A stretch of 64,000 nucleotides of DNA, from assembly GCA_029555415.1 (NCBI GenBank), contig JAKPSI010000061.1:88459-152458 (forward strand), given 5' to 3'. Below, one piece after another: positions 16,928-27,648 of this stretch. Numbering within the stretch: position 1 is the first letter of the stretch; each line of letters opens with the position of its first letter. A program made the position numbers and the translations under genes. Below the pieces are notes generated by a model, which saw nothing but the letters and a program-made list of their open reading frames with translations, was not told the DNA's origin and did no database searches. This DNA is from Bacteroidota bacterium. Lineage in GTDB: Bacteria; Bacteroidota; Bacteroidia; Chitinophagales; Chitinophagaceae.

Positions 16928-18637
16928 TTATTTAATAGTGCGTACCAGCACGACCCCGTTTTTAAGATCCGCCATTTTCCCGTCCGTACTGAACAGTCGC
17001 GTTAATACAATGTACACGCCCGCAGGCAATGCCCTGCCGTGATCGTCCAGTCCATCCCATTTCCATTCCGCATGCATGCCCGTCAGCTGATTCCTGGCAA
17101 GTACCTTCACCGGTACACCTGATGCACTGAAGATCGTAACTGTGGCCACAACGCCCGTCCGGTCCGCATCATAGCGGATCACTGCCACATCATCCCGCCC
17201 GTCATTGTCCGGGGAAAAAAGAGCAGGACTGACCGAAACCGTTTCAGGTGCCGGATCCGTTCTTTTATACTGTGAATTCTTATATCCCGGTGTTCCGTAT
17301 CCGGAAACATAGGAAGCCGAATGCCAGTTCATAGGATCCTGCGTATGTCCTGCGGGATCGATCCTTTCCAGTGCCACCCCTTCCGGATCCGTGATCAGTT
17401 TGAAATGCCAGTCTTTATTGTAATGAAGTTCATCCACTACATTCCCGTTCGCATCCAGTGCCAGTGCCGTTCCTTCCGTTTCCGGGAATGCAGGCAGTAC
17501 AGGCATCTCCAGCACCGCATCCGGATCTTTCAGGAAGTACTCCCGGTCCAGTGCAGCCGCATCTTCCGTCAGCACGATATGATCACCCGGATAAATGAAA
17601 TAAGGAACACTGCTGATGGGTTTCACGGATGCAACCGTTCCGCCACTGTTTCGGTTGGCAATGTATAAACGAGATGCATCGAAAATATGATGGCCATTAT
17701 TAAAGAGTTCAAGGTAGTCGCCACCGGAAGGGCGCGGATCGAAAAGGATCTCATTGATGATCCATTCGCCCGCCACCGGATCTGATGCGATACCGGCCCG
17801 TATTTGCTCCGCTCCATTCATGCTGTTATTACCGCAATCCGGGATACCCGTTGCCGTGATAGCATACACGGTTCCGGCCTGCATCGCTGTTTGCAACAGG
17901 ATCGTGACGCTATTGAATAAGGGAGGGTTGGTACGGATGCTGAGCGGACTTAAAGAGTGGCTGAACCGGTAATGGGCCGGATCGGTAGCGGCAAGACTAT
18001 CCACCGGTTCATTAAACACCAGAACGATCGTCACACTGTCCGTGCTGTAACTGCGTAGCAATCGTGGTCCTGTTTGATCTGTGATCGAAGCATTCACTTC
18101 ATTCTTTTTTCCAGGTGTACCGCCATTGGAGGCTGTACTCGCTGCCCAGTTATTTTTATCCGCACAGGGGCGGGCCGGATCTTTCATTTCCAAACTCCAG
18201 CCGCCATCTTTTTTCAATTCACTTTCATACCATTTCACGGAGTAGTTCACGGCATGGATCACTTTGCCGGCGGATGAACGGAGTGAGATGAGATCGCCAT
18301 CGTTGTCGAGTGAAGGGAAACTGGTCACGCTGACGGCGGTACCGAATGCAGTCATCGTATTCAGTGCGCCGCTGCTGCAAACGATGAGGAAACTGTCGGG
18401 CTGTAAAATAAAAGACGGGAGCGGTCCGCTCACAGTGGTCAGATCACTCAGCCGGCAACCCTGCAGGTTGATTGCATGTCCGGAAACATTCTTCAGTTCG
18501 ACCCATTCATTATTGGGCAGTCCTACAACCGGTGAAGGATCGGCCATGATCTCATCGATCACGATATCATACCGGTTTTGCGCTGTTAACGGGATCGTCC
18601 AGAACCCGCACAGCATCAGTATTACAGCATATCTCAT
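16928..18637 (-). CDS. Secreted lamin-tail-domain protein with C-terminal FlgD-like/gliding-type module
   Basis: 569 residues. A signal peptide (MRYAVILMLCGFWTIPLTAQ) precedes a lamin-tail domain (about 22-150: DIVIDEIMADPSPVVGLPNNEWVELKN-type start, SLEMKDP). An Ig-like segment (about 170-270) and a second lamin-tail-like domain follow (EWIINEILFDPRPSGGDYLELFNN, about 290-420). The C-terminus (about 455-569) has SPALFSPDNDGRDDVAVIRY and GRALPAGVYIVL, as in CHU_C/FlgD-like modules of T9SS cargo. Surface or extracellular role is inferred; no catalytic site was seen. It is divergent from the asd leader. Confidence 0.87.
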   Translation of the reverse strand: MRYAVILMLCGFWTIPLTAQNRYDIVIDEIMADPSPVVGLPNNEWVELKNVSGHAINLQGCRLSDLTTVSGPLPSFILQPDSFLIVCSSGALNTMTAFGTAVSVTSFPSLDNDGDLISLRSSAGKVIHAVNYSVKWYESELKKDGGWSLEMKDPARPCADKNNWAASTASNGGTPGKKNEVNASITDQTGPRLLRSYSTDSVTIVLVFNEPVDSLAATDPAHYRFSHSLSPLSIRTNPPLFNSVTILLQTAMQAGTVYAITATGIPDCGNNSMNGAEQIRAGIASDPVAGEWIINEILFDPRPSGGDYLELFNNGHHIFDASRLYIANRNSGGTVASVKPISSVPYFIYPGDHIVLTEDAAALDREYFLKDPDAVLEMPVLPAFPETEGTALALDANGNVVDELHYNKDWHFKLITDPEGVALERIDPAGHTQDPMNWHSASYVSGYGTPGYKNSQYKRTDPAPETVSVSPALFSPDNDGRDDVAVIRYDADRTGVVATVTIFSASGVPVKVLARNQLTGMHAEWKWDGLDDHGRALPAGVYIVLTRLFSTDGKMADLKNGVVLVRTIK

Positions 18638-18691
18638 GATCGCTAAACTAACGCTCGTAACAGGGGTGTTGCGAAAGAATATTCCCGATTA

Positions 18692-18723
18692 TTTGGGTGA
18701 AAAAACGTCAGGAGCTATATTTG
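18692..18723 (+). promoter_or_regulatory. asd operon promoter
   Basis: TTTG (18692-18695), a 20-nt spacer and TATATTTG (18716-18723) give a consensus promoter. Transcription should start near 18729-18731, only a few bases before the leader-peptide ATG at 18733. No second promoter was seen between the terminator and asd. Confidence 0.75.
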
Positions 18724-18732
18724 CAATTCGTA

Positions 18733-18777
18733 ATGATGACAATGAAACATACAAAGCGCACGAAGAAACGTTCCTGA
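18733..18777 (+). CDS. asd leader peptide (attenuator control peptide)
   Basis: A 14-codon frame reads MMTMKHTKRTKKRS and stops with TGA. Ten of the 14 residues are Met, Thr or Lys, all end products of the aspartate pathway whose common enzyme is encoded next. The other residues are His, Arg, Arg and Ser. It begins a few bases after the predicted start site and ends immediately before the antiterminator arm at 18778. Expression of the peptide is inferred from this geometry. Confidence 0.65.
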   Translation: MMTMKHTKRTKKRS

Positions 18778-18853
18778 GGGAGGTTTGCAGCGTTATGTAT
18801 GTAGAAACATAAAAACTGTAGCAGGCCTTCCAAACGGAAGGCCTGTTTTTTTT
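18766..18853 (+). terminator. Attenuator of asd: protector, antiterminator and terminator hairpins
   Basis: The terminator stem CAGGCCTTCC (18822-18831) / GGAAGGCCTG (18836-18845) is perfect, has an AAAC loop and is followed by eight T. The alternative antiterminator GGGAGGTTTGC (18778-18788) pairs with GCAGGCCTTCC (18821-18831) over 11 contiguous pairs including three G-U. A protector hairpin, 18766-18774 with 18778-18786, has eight pairs and one mismatch and loops out the leader stop codon. These are the classical 1:2, 2:3 and 3:4 pairings. A further hairpin, CGCTGT/ACAGCG (18876-18893), lies before asd. Confidence 0.75.
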
Positions 18854-18911
18854 AAACCGATTATTCAATAAAAACCGCTGTCTCTGTACAGCGACCGGGG
18901 GGAAACAAAAA

Positions 18912-19919
18912 ATGAAAGTTGCAGTTGTCGGCGCTACCGGCCTGGTAGGCACCAAAATGTTACAGGTACTGGCTGAAAGGAATTTTCCGGTAACGGAGAT
19001 CATTCCCGTAGCTTCTGAAAGATCCGTAGGCAAGGAAGTGGAATTCAGGGGAAAGAAGTACAAGGTGGTCAGTATGGCCGATGGTATCGCGGCAAAACCT
19101 GCAGTGGCGATCTTCTCAGCTGGTGGCAGCACTTCACTGGAATGGGCGCCTAAATTCGCGGAAGCAGGGATCACCGTGGTTGATAATTCATCCGCCTGGC
19201 GCATGGATCCCTCCAAACCACTCATTGTTCCGGAGATCAATGCGGATATCCTCACGCCGGCTGACAAGATCATCGCCAATCCCAACTGCTCTACCATTCA
19301 GATGGTAGTGGCGTTGAATCCCCTGCATAAAAAATACGGTATCAAACGTGTGATCGTGAGTACGTATCAGAGCGTGACCGGTACCGGGAAAAAAGCGGTG
19401 GACCAGCTGATGGGTGAAAGAGCGAAAGCCGAACGCGGATCGGATGCGGAATATCCGATGGCGTATAAATATCCCATCGATCTGAATGTGATCCCGCAGA
19501 TCGACGTGTTCCTCGATAATGGGTATACCAAAGAGGAAATGAAGATGGTGAATGAAACCAAGAAGATCATGCGTGATGATTCCATCCGTGTCACCGCTAC
19601 TACCGTGCGGATCCCCGTGATGGGTGGCCACAGCGAAAGTGTGAACGTGGAATTTGAAAAAGAATTCGATCTGGCTGAAGTAAGGAACCTGCTGCAATCC
19701 GCGCCTGGCGTGGTGCTGGTGGATGAGCCCGCTTCTCAGCAATACCCCATGCCGATGGACGCGCATGAGAAAGATGAAGTATTCGTAGGTCGTTTACGCC
19801 GTGATGAAACACAACCGAACACCCTCAATATGTGGATCGTTTCCGATAACCTCCGCAAGGGTGCCGCTACCAATGCGGTGCAGATCGCGGAATACCTGCA
19901 GGCGAATAACCTGCTGTAA
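18912..19919 (+). CDS. asd: Aspartate-semialdehyde dehydrogenase
   Basis: 335 residues. The N-terminal NADP-binding motif is VVGATGLVGTKML (about 5-17). The catalytic Cys is C126 in NPNCSTIQ, and the conserved His is H240 in MGGHSESVNVEFE. It reduces aspartyl-4-phosphate to aspartate-4-semialdehyde, the branch-point intermediate for lysine/diaminopimelate, threonine, methionine and isoleucine. The gene is monocistronic: the next gene converges 2 bp after its stop. Expression is probably controlled by the attenuator at 18766-18853. Confidence 0.97.
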   Translation: MKVAVVGATGLVGTKMLQVLAERNFPVTEIIPVASERSVGKEVEFRGKKYKVVSMADGIAAKPAVAIFSAGGSTSLEWAPKFAEAGITVVDNSSAWRMDPSKPLIVPEINADILTPADKIIANPNCSTIQMVVALNPLHKKYGIKRVIVSTYQSVTGTGKKAVDQLMGERAKAERGSDAEYPMAYKYPIDLNVIPQIDVFLDNGYTKEEMKMVNETKKIMRDDSIRVTATTVRIPVMGGHSESVNVEFEKEFDLAEVRNLLQSAPGVVLVDEPASQQYPMPMDAHEKDEVFVGRLRRDETQPNTLNMWIVSDNLRKGAATNAVQIAEYLQANNLL

Positions 19920-19921
19920 GG

Positions 19922-20590
19922 TTATTGCATACCTTCGTTAATGAATTCAATGACCGGTTGCAATGCTGCAAAGCTTGCAACCGTTTTTTTTACGAGATCC
20001 TTAGATCCCAGTTCCGCATCTTTTACTTTCAGCATGGCAATGAAACTCTTCAGTTTCAGATAGTCGCCTGCCGGGTTATCCGGTTCGTAACCTTTCGGAA
20101 CGCGACTGAGCGAGAGTTCCGCGCTTTTATCGAGGTCGCCATACACGGCTTTGAAATTCTTATGACTAATGATCTTTTTGAACGCCGCGAAATTATAATC
20201 GATCTCCTGTCTTACTTTTTTCAATTCTTCCGGTCCGGGCATATAGATGCCGCCGCCCGTAAAACTGCCTCCCGGCTCCAGATGGAAATAATAACCAGCT
20301 GAGCTCATCGCTTTCTTGCCGGCCTTGTTGATACTGGCCCCGAAGTTGGATTTGTATGGAGATTTATCCTTGGAGAAACGCACATCCCGGTTGATGCGGA
20401 ACAGACAATCCTTCGCCACCAAACCTTTTATGGATGTATCTTTCTTACTATGCAGATCGATCACCTGCTGTACAAATGCCGCGAAATCCGCTTTCGCTGT
20501 TTCATACACTTTCCGGTTCGCATCGAACCAGGGCTTATTGTTGTTCTTTTTAAGGTCCTTCAGGAATTTGATGGTGGAAGACTGCAACAT
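19922..20590 (-). CDS. DUF2461 (TIGR02453) family protein
   Basis: 222 residues matching the DUF2461 pattern: FLKDLKKNNNKPWFDANRKVYETAKADF (about 9-36), LFRINRDVRFSKDKSPYKSNFGA (about 63-85), GYYFHLEPGGSFTGGGIYMP (about 99-118), and a basic C-terminal region. The family is widespread, cytoplasmic and of unknown biochemical role. It converges on asd with a 2-bp gap. A 7-bp hairpin (AATAACC/GGTTATT, 19905-19926) spans both stop codons, without a T run. Confidence 0.88.
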   Translation of the reverse strand: MLQSSTIKFLKDLKKNNNKPWFDANRKVYETAKADFAAFVQQVIDLHSKKDTSIKGLVAKDCLFRINRDVRFSKDKSPYKSNFGASINKAGKKAMSSAGYYFHLEPGGSFTGGGIYMPGPEELKKVRQEIDYNFAAFKKIISHKNFKAVYGDLDKSAELSLSRVPKGYEPDNPAGDYLKLKSFIAMLKVKDAELGSKDLVKKTVASFAALQPVIEFINEGMQ

Positions 20591-20680
20591 GATGTTCGTT
20601 TTGATAAAGATACATTGCCGGAGGGTTGTTGCGGACGTGTTTTAAACAGAAATAGCGGGAAAAAGACAGTCGCTAGCCAG

Positions 20681-21040
20681 TAGTCATTAGTCGGTAGTCC
20701 GTGCTAAGTGGAATCAGGGTGTCATATTACTCACGGTATTCTGAAATTCTGATAAAACGATCTCACCACTCACAGTAAATAAATTAACCACAGAGACGCT
20801 GAGATAAGAGTTTCGTTGAAATTTGTTGGCGTACTAAAGCTGTTTGAGCACACAGGCCGCGCGGGGCGCAGCAACGAGGTTAAGTTGTAAATTATGTATG
20901 TAATTAGAAGGTACTCGTGGCTCATAGCTCGCAACTCACAGCTTTTATTTTAAAAACAAATGCTGAAGCGAGGAGGAACTTTCTTAGGAGTGACTAACGA
21001 CTACAGACTAACGACTACAGACTACCGACTACCGACTGCT
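20681..21040. repeat. Gap of about 450 bp with three heptamer arrays, no gene
   Basis: The stretch 20591-21039 has no credible gene. It holds TAGTCAT, TAGTCGG, TAGTCCG (20681-20701); ACTCGTG, GCTCATA, GCTCGCA, ACTCACA (20913-20940); and seven units of the GACTAAC/GACTACA/GACTACC type (20992-21040). Each array keeps an exact 7-nt register. The first and last are inverted relative to each other: AGTCGGTAGTC at 20689-20699 equals the complement of 21020-21030. The last array abuts the stop codon of the HNH gene. Confidence 0.75.
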
Positions 21041-21603
21041 TACTTCACCCTTCCCCAATTCTCCCCGCTCTTGATCCTGTACAACGTCATTTCACTGACT
21101 TTGTAATTGGAAGCGAGTTGTTTGATGGTAATGGTGCGGCTCTTGCTGTTCAGTACGGTTTTGATCTTTTTCACCTGAGCACTGGTAAGTTTCAAACCAT
21201 TCGGGCGGGCGGCCTGCACCGCTTTGTAAGCGATCTTAGCCGGACTCTTCTGCTGATGTTTGATCACTTCTTCCTGGGTCGCCCAGCGGAGATTGCTGCT
21301 GCGGTTATCCAGTTTATTATGATTGACGTGGATGACGAAGGCGTGCTTGCCTGATTTTTTTTGCTGGAAGGCACCCGCTACTTCGCGGTGGATGTACAGC
21401 GTGCCCTTGTTACCCGGGCGGTGCAGGTTGAGGGTCCGGTACCCTGTGGTCAGGGAACCGGTCAGTAATTTGCCGTCGGCAACGGGGTCCTCTTTATAAC
21501 TCGCAATACGACCGTGATTTGACACGGCATACCTGTTCCGGAGTTGTCTCCAACCCGCAAACACCAGCGGTTTCCAGAGTTCTCCGGCTAATTTCTTGAT
21601 CAT
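21040..21603 (-). CDS. Free-standing NUMOD4-HNH endonuclease with C-terminal helix-turn-helix
   Basis: 187 residues. NUMOD4 segment (about 10-40): WKPLVFAGWRQLRNRYAVSNHGRIASY. HNH_3 nuclease (about 60-110): an IHREVAGAF start and HVNHNKLDNRSSNLRWAT, with candidate metal/catalytic residues H92, H95, N99 and N104. A C-terminal AP2/NUMOD1-like helix-turn-helix (about 138-183) contains LTSAQVKKIKTVL and IKQLASNYKVSEMTLYRIKSGENW. This architecture is known from homing endonucleases of phages and introns. Here no intron, intein or phage gene is adjacent. It lies between a heptamer-repeat gap and ligA. Confidence 0.87.
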   Translation of the reverse strand: MIKKLAGELWKPLVFAGWRQLRNRYAVSNHGRIASYKEDPVADGKLLTGSLTTGYRTLNLHRPGNKGTLYIHREVAGAFQQKKSGKHAFVIHVNHNKLDNRSSNLRWATQEEVIKHQQKSPAKIAYKAVQAARPNGLKLTSAQVKKIKTVLNSKSRTITIKQLASNYKVSEMTLYRIKSGENWGRVK

Positions 21604-21734
21604 AAAAAAATGATTTTTGATAGCCAGGAACGGTTGCGTCGGGGAAAATAGAAGTGCAGTGAGCAGCCCCGGGCAATTCGTTGTTTTTGTTTCTATACCT
21701 AAGTTAATATAAAAAGGGAGAAATCAACCGGTAT

Positions 21735-23840
<2,106 letters not shown>

Positions 23841-24013
23841 TTACACTATAAAGGTAGGGGCTGCCCGAAAACAGACCCCCGAAAATTGACCGGAATTTAA
23901 TGTGTTGTAAATACATATTTGTAACTTCGGAAACGATTTTGCCGGGAACGAAGGGGGTATGGATATTTGATACCAGCTCGTTGCCCTCAACCTGTCTTAT
24001 TAAATTGCCTGCC

Positions 24014-26911
24014 ATGATCAAAAAACTCAGTTTCCTTGTTGCAGCCCTTGGCTTCTTTTTTTGCGGATCCGCACAGTTACTGACCTGGACGCCTGATTTC
24101 GCGAAAGACAATGACAACATCGTGATCACGATGGATGCCACCAAGGGAAACCAGGGACTGCTGAACTACACACCTACCAGTGATGTGTATGTGCATATCG
24201 GACTGATCACGAGTCTGAGCACCGGTCCTGGCGACTGGAAATATGCCAAATTCACCTGGGGTACCACCAATGCAGCTGCGCAGGCGACCTATCTCGGCAA
24301 TAACAAATGGTCTTACACCATCAATAACCCCCGTACATTTTTCAATTCGCCAACTGGCGTTCCCGCGGGAGAAACCATCCTGAAGATCGCGATCCTGTTC
24401 CGCAATGGCAGTGGCTCTACGGTTCTGCGAAACGCGGACGGATCTGATATGTATGTACCCATTTACGATAACACACTGGCTGTACGGTTCAGTCTGCCTC
24501 CTTTCCAGCCCATGAGCACACCGGCACCTGAAACCATTACCAAACAGGTCGGTGATAACATCGCACTCACCGCGATCTCAAATAATGCTGCCACGCTGAA
24601 ATTATTCCTCAACGGAAATCAGATACAGACTGCATCCGCGGCCACAACGATCAGTGCTTCACCTACGCTGACCACAAGCGGTAACCAGACGGTCATGGCT
24701 GAAGCCAATGATGGTACAACCACCAAGCAAACAAGTTTCAACTTCTTTGTATCCGCCGCACCGGTCGTATTGCCATTGCCCGCAGGGGTCAGGGATGGTA
24801 TCAATTATGAAGCCGGCAATACATCAGTTGTACTGGTATTGTACGCGCCCAATAAATCACGTATATCCGTAATCGGTGAATTCCCCGGAAGTAACTGGCA
24901 GGAACAGTCGGCCTATGTGATGAATAAAACGCCCGACAATAATTACTGGTGGCTGCGCATCACCGGGCTGACACCCGGCACGGAATACGCGTTCCAGTAC
25001 CTGGTGGACGGTAACCTGAAAGTTGCGGAACCTTATTGTGAAAAGATACTCGATCCGAATAATGACGGTTTTATCTCAGCCACCACTTATCCTGGTCTGA
25101 AAGCTTATCCGACCGGTCTCACCACCGGAGTCGTGAGCGTGCTGCAAACGAACGCACCAGCTTACAACTGGCAGGTAACGAATTTCACCAGGCCCGATAA
25201 AAGAAGTCTTGTCGTGTATGAAATGCTGCTGCGCGATTTTGTGGCGGCGCACGACTGGAAAACATTACGCGATACACTGAGCTATCTGAAAACACTGGGC
25301 GTGAATGCGATCGAGCTCATGCCCATCAATGAATTTGAAGGAAATGACAGCTGGGGCTATAACCCTGATTTCTATTTCGCGCCCGATAAATATTATGGTC
25401 CCGCCAATACCCTCCGTGAATTCGTGGACTCCTGTCACAAACGCGGGATCGCGGTGATCATGGATATCGCGCTGAACCACGCTACAGGACTGTGTCCGCT
25501 TGCTGCCTTGTACTGGAACAATGCCACGAGTCAGCCTGCGGCGAATAACCCCTGGTTCAACGTGACCGCAACACACCCCTTCAGTGTGTTCAATGATTTC
25601 AACCATGAAAGTCTTGCCACCCGTTATTTCACAAGCCGCGTCATTGAACACTGGCTGGTGAATTATAAAATGGATGGTTACCGCTTCGATCTCTCGAAAG
25701 GGTTCACCCAGTTCAATTCCGGTGCGGATGTGAACCTGTGGGGACAGTATGACGCGTCCCGTATCGCGATCTGGAAACGTTATTATGATACGATGCAACT
25801 GAAATCGCCGGGCTCGTATACGATCCTGGAACATTTCGGCGGCAACCAGGAAGAAACCGAATTGTCGGATTATGGTATGATGCTCTGGGGTAATTCGAAT
25901 TATAATTTCAGCCAGGCATCGATGGGATATCTGACGAATTCGAATTTTGATGCCTACCTGCATACGACCCGGGGCTGGTCTAAACCGGGACTGGTGAGTT
26001 ACATGGAAAGTCATGATGAAGAAAGGCTCATGTACAACAACAAGACATCGGGTAATCTTTCAGGTGCGTACAACGTGAAGGACCTTGCTACCGGATTGAG
26101 CCGTCAGGAAATGACCGCGGCTTTCCTGCTGGGTGCACCGGGTCCCAAGATGATCTGGGAATTCGGCGAACTGGGTTATGATTATTCGATCAATACCTGT
26201 GCTGACCTGACGATCAATAACAACTGCAGACTGAGCGCGAAACCCATTCGCTGGGATTATAAGACCACAACGGAACGCAAAAGATTATACGATATTTATT
26301 CCGCACTGATGAAACTGCGTGCGCACGGATGGTACAAGGATGTATTCAATGCGAACAATATCACTGTGGCAAAAAGTATGGGCAATACGGTGAAAACGCT
26401 GACCGTTCGCAGTGCGACCGATTCATCGATGATCTGTGTGATCGGTAACTTTGATGTCAACCTGCTGTCCACCAGTTTCACTTTCCCTGCGGCGGGTACG
26501 TGGTATGATTACCTGACCGGTGGAACGATCTCTGCGACCGGTGCCGCGCAATCGGTCACCTTACAGCCCGGTGAATACCATGTTTACCTGAACCGGAACC
26601 TGGTGAATGCGGTCACAACACCTGTGACCAGTGTTATTCCGGCCGGCAGCCTGCTGCAGGCGAAGCTGTCACCGAACCCGGCGAATGTGAACGCGGTGCT
26701 TGAGTTCAATGTACCCGAAACAGGACATGTGTTCTGGCAGATATTCGATGCTGCCGGTAGGAAGCTGATGAGCAGTGATGCGGGTATGATGAGTAAGGGA
26801 GAACACAGGCTTGACCTGAGTTATTACACTTCGAAACTGACCACCGGAACTTATATGCTGAACCTGCAGTTGAATAATAAGCGGGCAGCCGTTAAATTTG
26901 TCCGGAACTAA
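24014..26911 (+). CDS. Secreted alpha-amylase family GH13 enzyme with T9SS tail
   Basis: 965 residues from the ATG at 24014, which begins the signal peptide MIKKLSFLVAALGFFFCGSAQ. An upstream in-frame ATG at 23900 adds 38 non-signal residues. Two N-terminal Ig/CBM-like domains (about 22-265) and a CBM48-like segment (about 270-380) precede the GH13 barrel (about 400-800). The nucleophile is D559 in GYRFDLSKGF, the acid/base E606 in ILEHFGG and the third acid D668 in ESHDEERL. The T9SS tail is at about 880-965 (LSPNPANVNAVLEF to KFVRN). It should degrade starch or glycogen at the cell surface. The Nudix-type regulator starts 17 bp downstream. Confidence 0.93.
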   Translation: MIKKLSFLVAALGFFFCGSAQLLTWTPDFAKDNDNIVITMDATKGNQGLLNYTPTSDVYVHIGLITSLSTGPGDWKYAKFTWGTTNAAAQATYLGNNKWSYTINNPRTFFNSPTGVPAGETILKIAILFRNGSGSTVLRNADGSDMYVPIYDNTLAVRFSLPPFQPMSTPAPETITKQVGDNIALTAISNNAATLKLFLNGNQIQTASAATTISASPTLTTSGNQTVMAEANDGTTTKQTSFNFFVSAAPVVLPLPAGVRDGINYEAGNTSVVLVLYAPNKSRISVIGEFPGSNWQEQSAYVMNKTPDNNYWWLRITGLTPGTEYAFQYLVDGNLKVAEPYCEKILDPNNDGFISATTYPGLKAYPTGLTTGVVSVLQTNAPAYNWQVTNFTRPDKRSLVVYEMLLRDFVAAHDWKTLRDTLSYLKTLGVNAIELMPINEFEGNDSWGYNPDFYFAPDKYYGPANTLREFVDSCHKRGIAVIMDIALNHATGLCPLAALYWNNATSQPAANNPWFNVTATHPFSVFNDFNHESLATRYFTSRVIEHWLVNYKMDGYRFDLSKGFTQFNSGADVNLWGQYDASRIAIWKRYYDTMQLKSPGSYTILEHFGGNQEETELSDYGMMLWGNSNYNFSQASMGYLTNSNFDAYLHTTRGWSKPGLVSYMESHDEERLMYNNKTSGNLSGAYNVKDLATGLSRQEMTAAFLLGAPGPKMIWEFGELGYDYSINTCADLTINNNCRLSAKPIRWDYKTTTERKRLYDIYSALMKLRAHGWYKDVFNANNITVAKSMGNTVKTLTVRSATDSSMICVIGNFDVNLLSTSFTFPAAGTWYDYLTGGTISATGAAQSVTLQPGEYHVYLNRNLVNAVTTPVTSVIPAGSLLQAKLSPNPANVNAVLEFNVPETGHVFWQIFDAAGRKLMSSDAGMMSKGEHRLDLSYYTSKLTTGTYMLNLQLNNKRAAVKFVRN

Positions 26912-26928
26912 CGCTTGAATTGCCACAT

Positions 26929-27633
26929 ATGGAAAAATTAAGACGCTTAAAAACGGCGGAGAGTGAGAAGATCAGTCACCTTGACTATTTCAATATCGCG
27001 ATCTCGGTCGACTGTGTCATCTTCGGCTATGACAAGAATGAACTGAAAGTACTGCTGATCAAATCCGACCTTGAAGAATTTGCCGGTGCATATTCTTTGC
27101 TGGGTGACCTGATCCGTACGGATGAAGATCTTGATACGGCCTCATACCGGGTGCTGAAAGAAAGGACAGGACTTGATGATGTATACCTGGAACAGGTGCA
27201 TGCTTTCGGCGCACTCGACCGTCACCCTTCCGGCCGTGTCATTACCATCGCCTATTATTCGCTGGTCGATATCAGCAATCATAAACTCCAGCTCGATACG
27301 AATGAACTGCACTGGCATCCGGTGCATACGATCCGTAAACTGGCCTTTGACCATAAACTGATCCTGGATACCTGCATGAACCGTTTGCAGACGCAGATCA
27401 TGGAGCGGCCGGTCATCTTCAATTTATTGCCGGAAAAATTCTCACTGCGTGAATTACAGAAATTATATGAGGAGATCCTGGGTACAGAACTCGACCGCAG
27501 GAATTTCAGGAAGAAGATCGCGGTGAAGGACTGGCTGCAGGACCTCGATGAGATGGAGTCCAATCTTTCGCACCGTCCGGGTAAATTATACGCGCTGAAG
27601 AAAGAATTCCGTCACAAAAGTGTGAACGCTTGA
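26929..27633 (+). CDS. NrtR/AraR-like Nudix-domain transcriptional regulator
   Basis: 234 residues from the ATG at 26929. A TTG at 26920 is possible. The Nudix fold (about 20-150) has a degenerate box: G-DLIRTDEDLDTASYRVLKERTGL keeps the first Gly and Glu but lacks the REx2EE catalytic cluster, so hydrolysis is unlikely. The C-terminal winged helix (about 160-230) has FSLRELQKLYEEILG and RRNFRKKIAVKDWL. Such proteins are sugar-responsive transcription factors in Bacteroidota (AraR is one). Its position 17 bp after the amylase suggests a shared transcript and a role in alpha-glucan control; this is inference. Confidence 0.88.
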   Translation: MEKLRRLKTAESEKISHLDYFNIAISVDCVIFGYDKNELKVLLIKSDLEEFAGAYSLLGDLIRTDEDLDTASYRVLKERTGLDDVYLEQVHAFGALDRHPSGRVITIAYYSLVDISNHKLQLDTNELHWHPVHTIRKLAFDHKLILDTCMNRLQTQIMERPVIFNLLPEKFSLRELQKLYEEILGTELDRRNFRKKIAVKDWLQDLDEMESNLSHRPGKLYALKKEFRHKSVNA

Positions 27634-27648
27634 TTCAGTGTAAACATT

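Noticed and set aside
18733..18853. Independent small RNA ending at the terminator
   Set aside because: A short terminated transcript is expected, but the codon content, stop-codon position and alternative pairings fit attenuation of asd better. A trans-acting role is not excluded.
19905..19926. Bidirectional terminator between asd and the DUF2461 gene
   Set aside because: A 7-bp AT-rich hairpin without a T run on either strand.
20681..21040. CRISPR-like array
   Set aside because: The repeats are contiguous 7-mers without spacers, and no cas gene is present.
25265..26014. 249-codon open frame antisense to the amylase
   Set aside because: Lies inside the GH13 catalytic barrel, is His/Arg/Ile-rich, and has no domain or start context.
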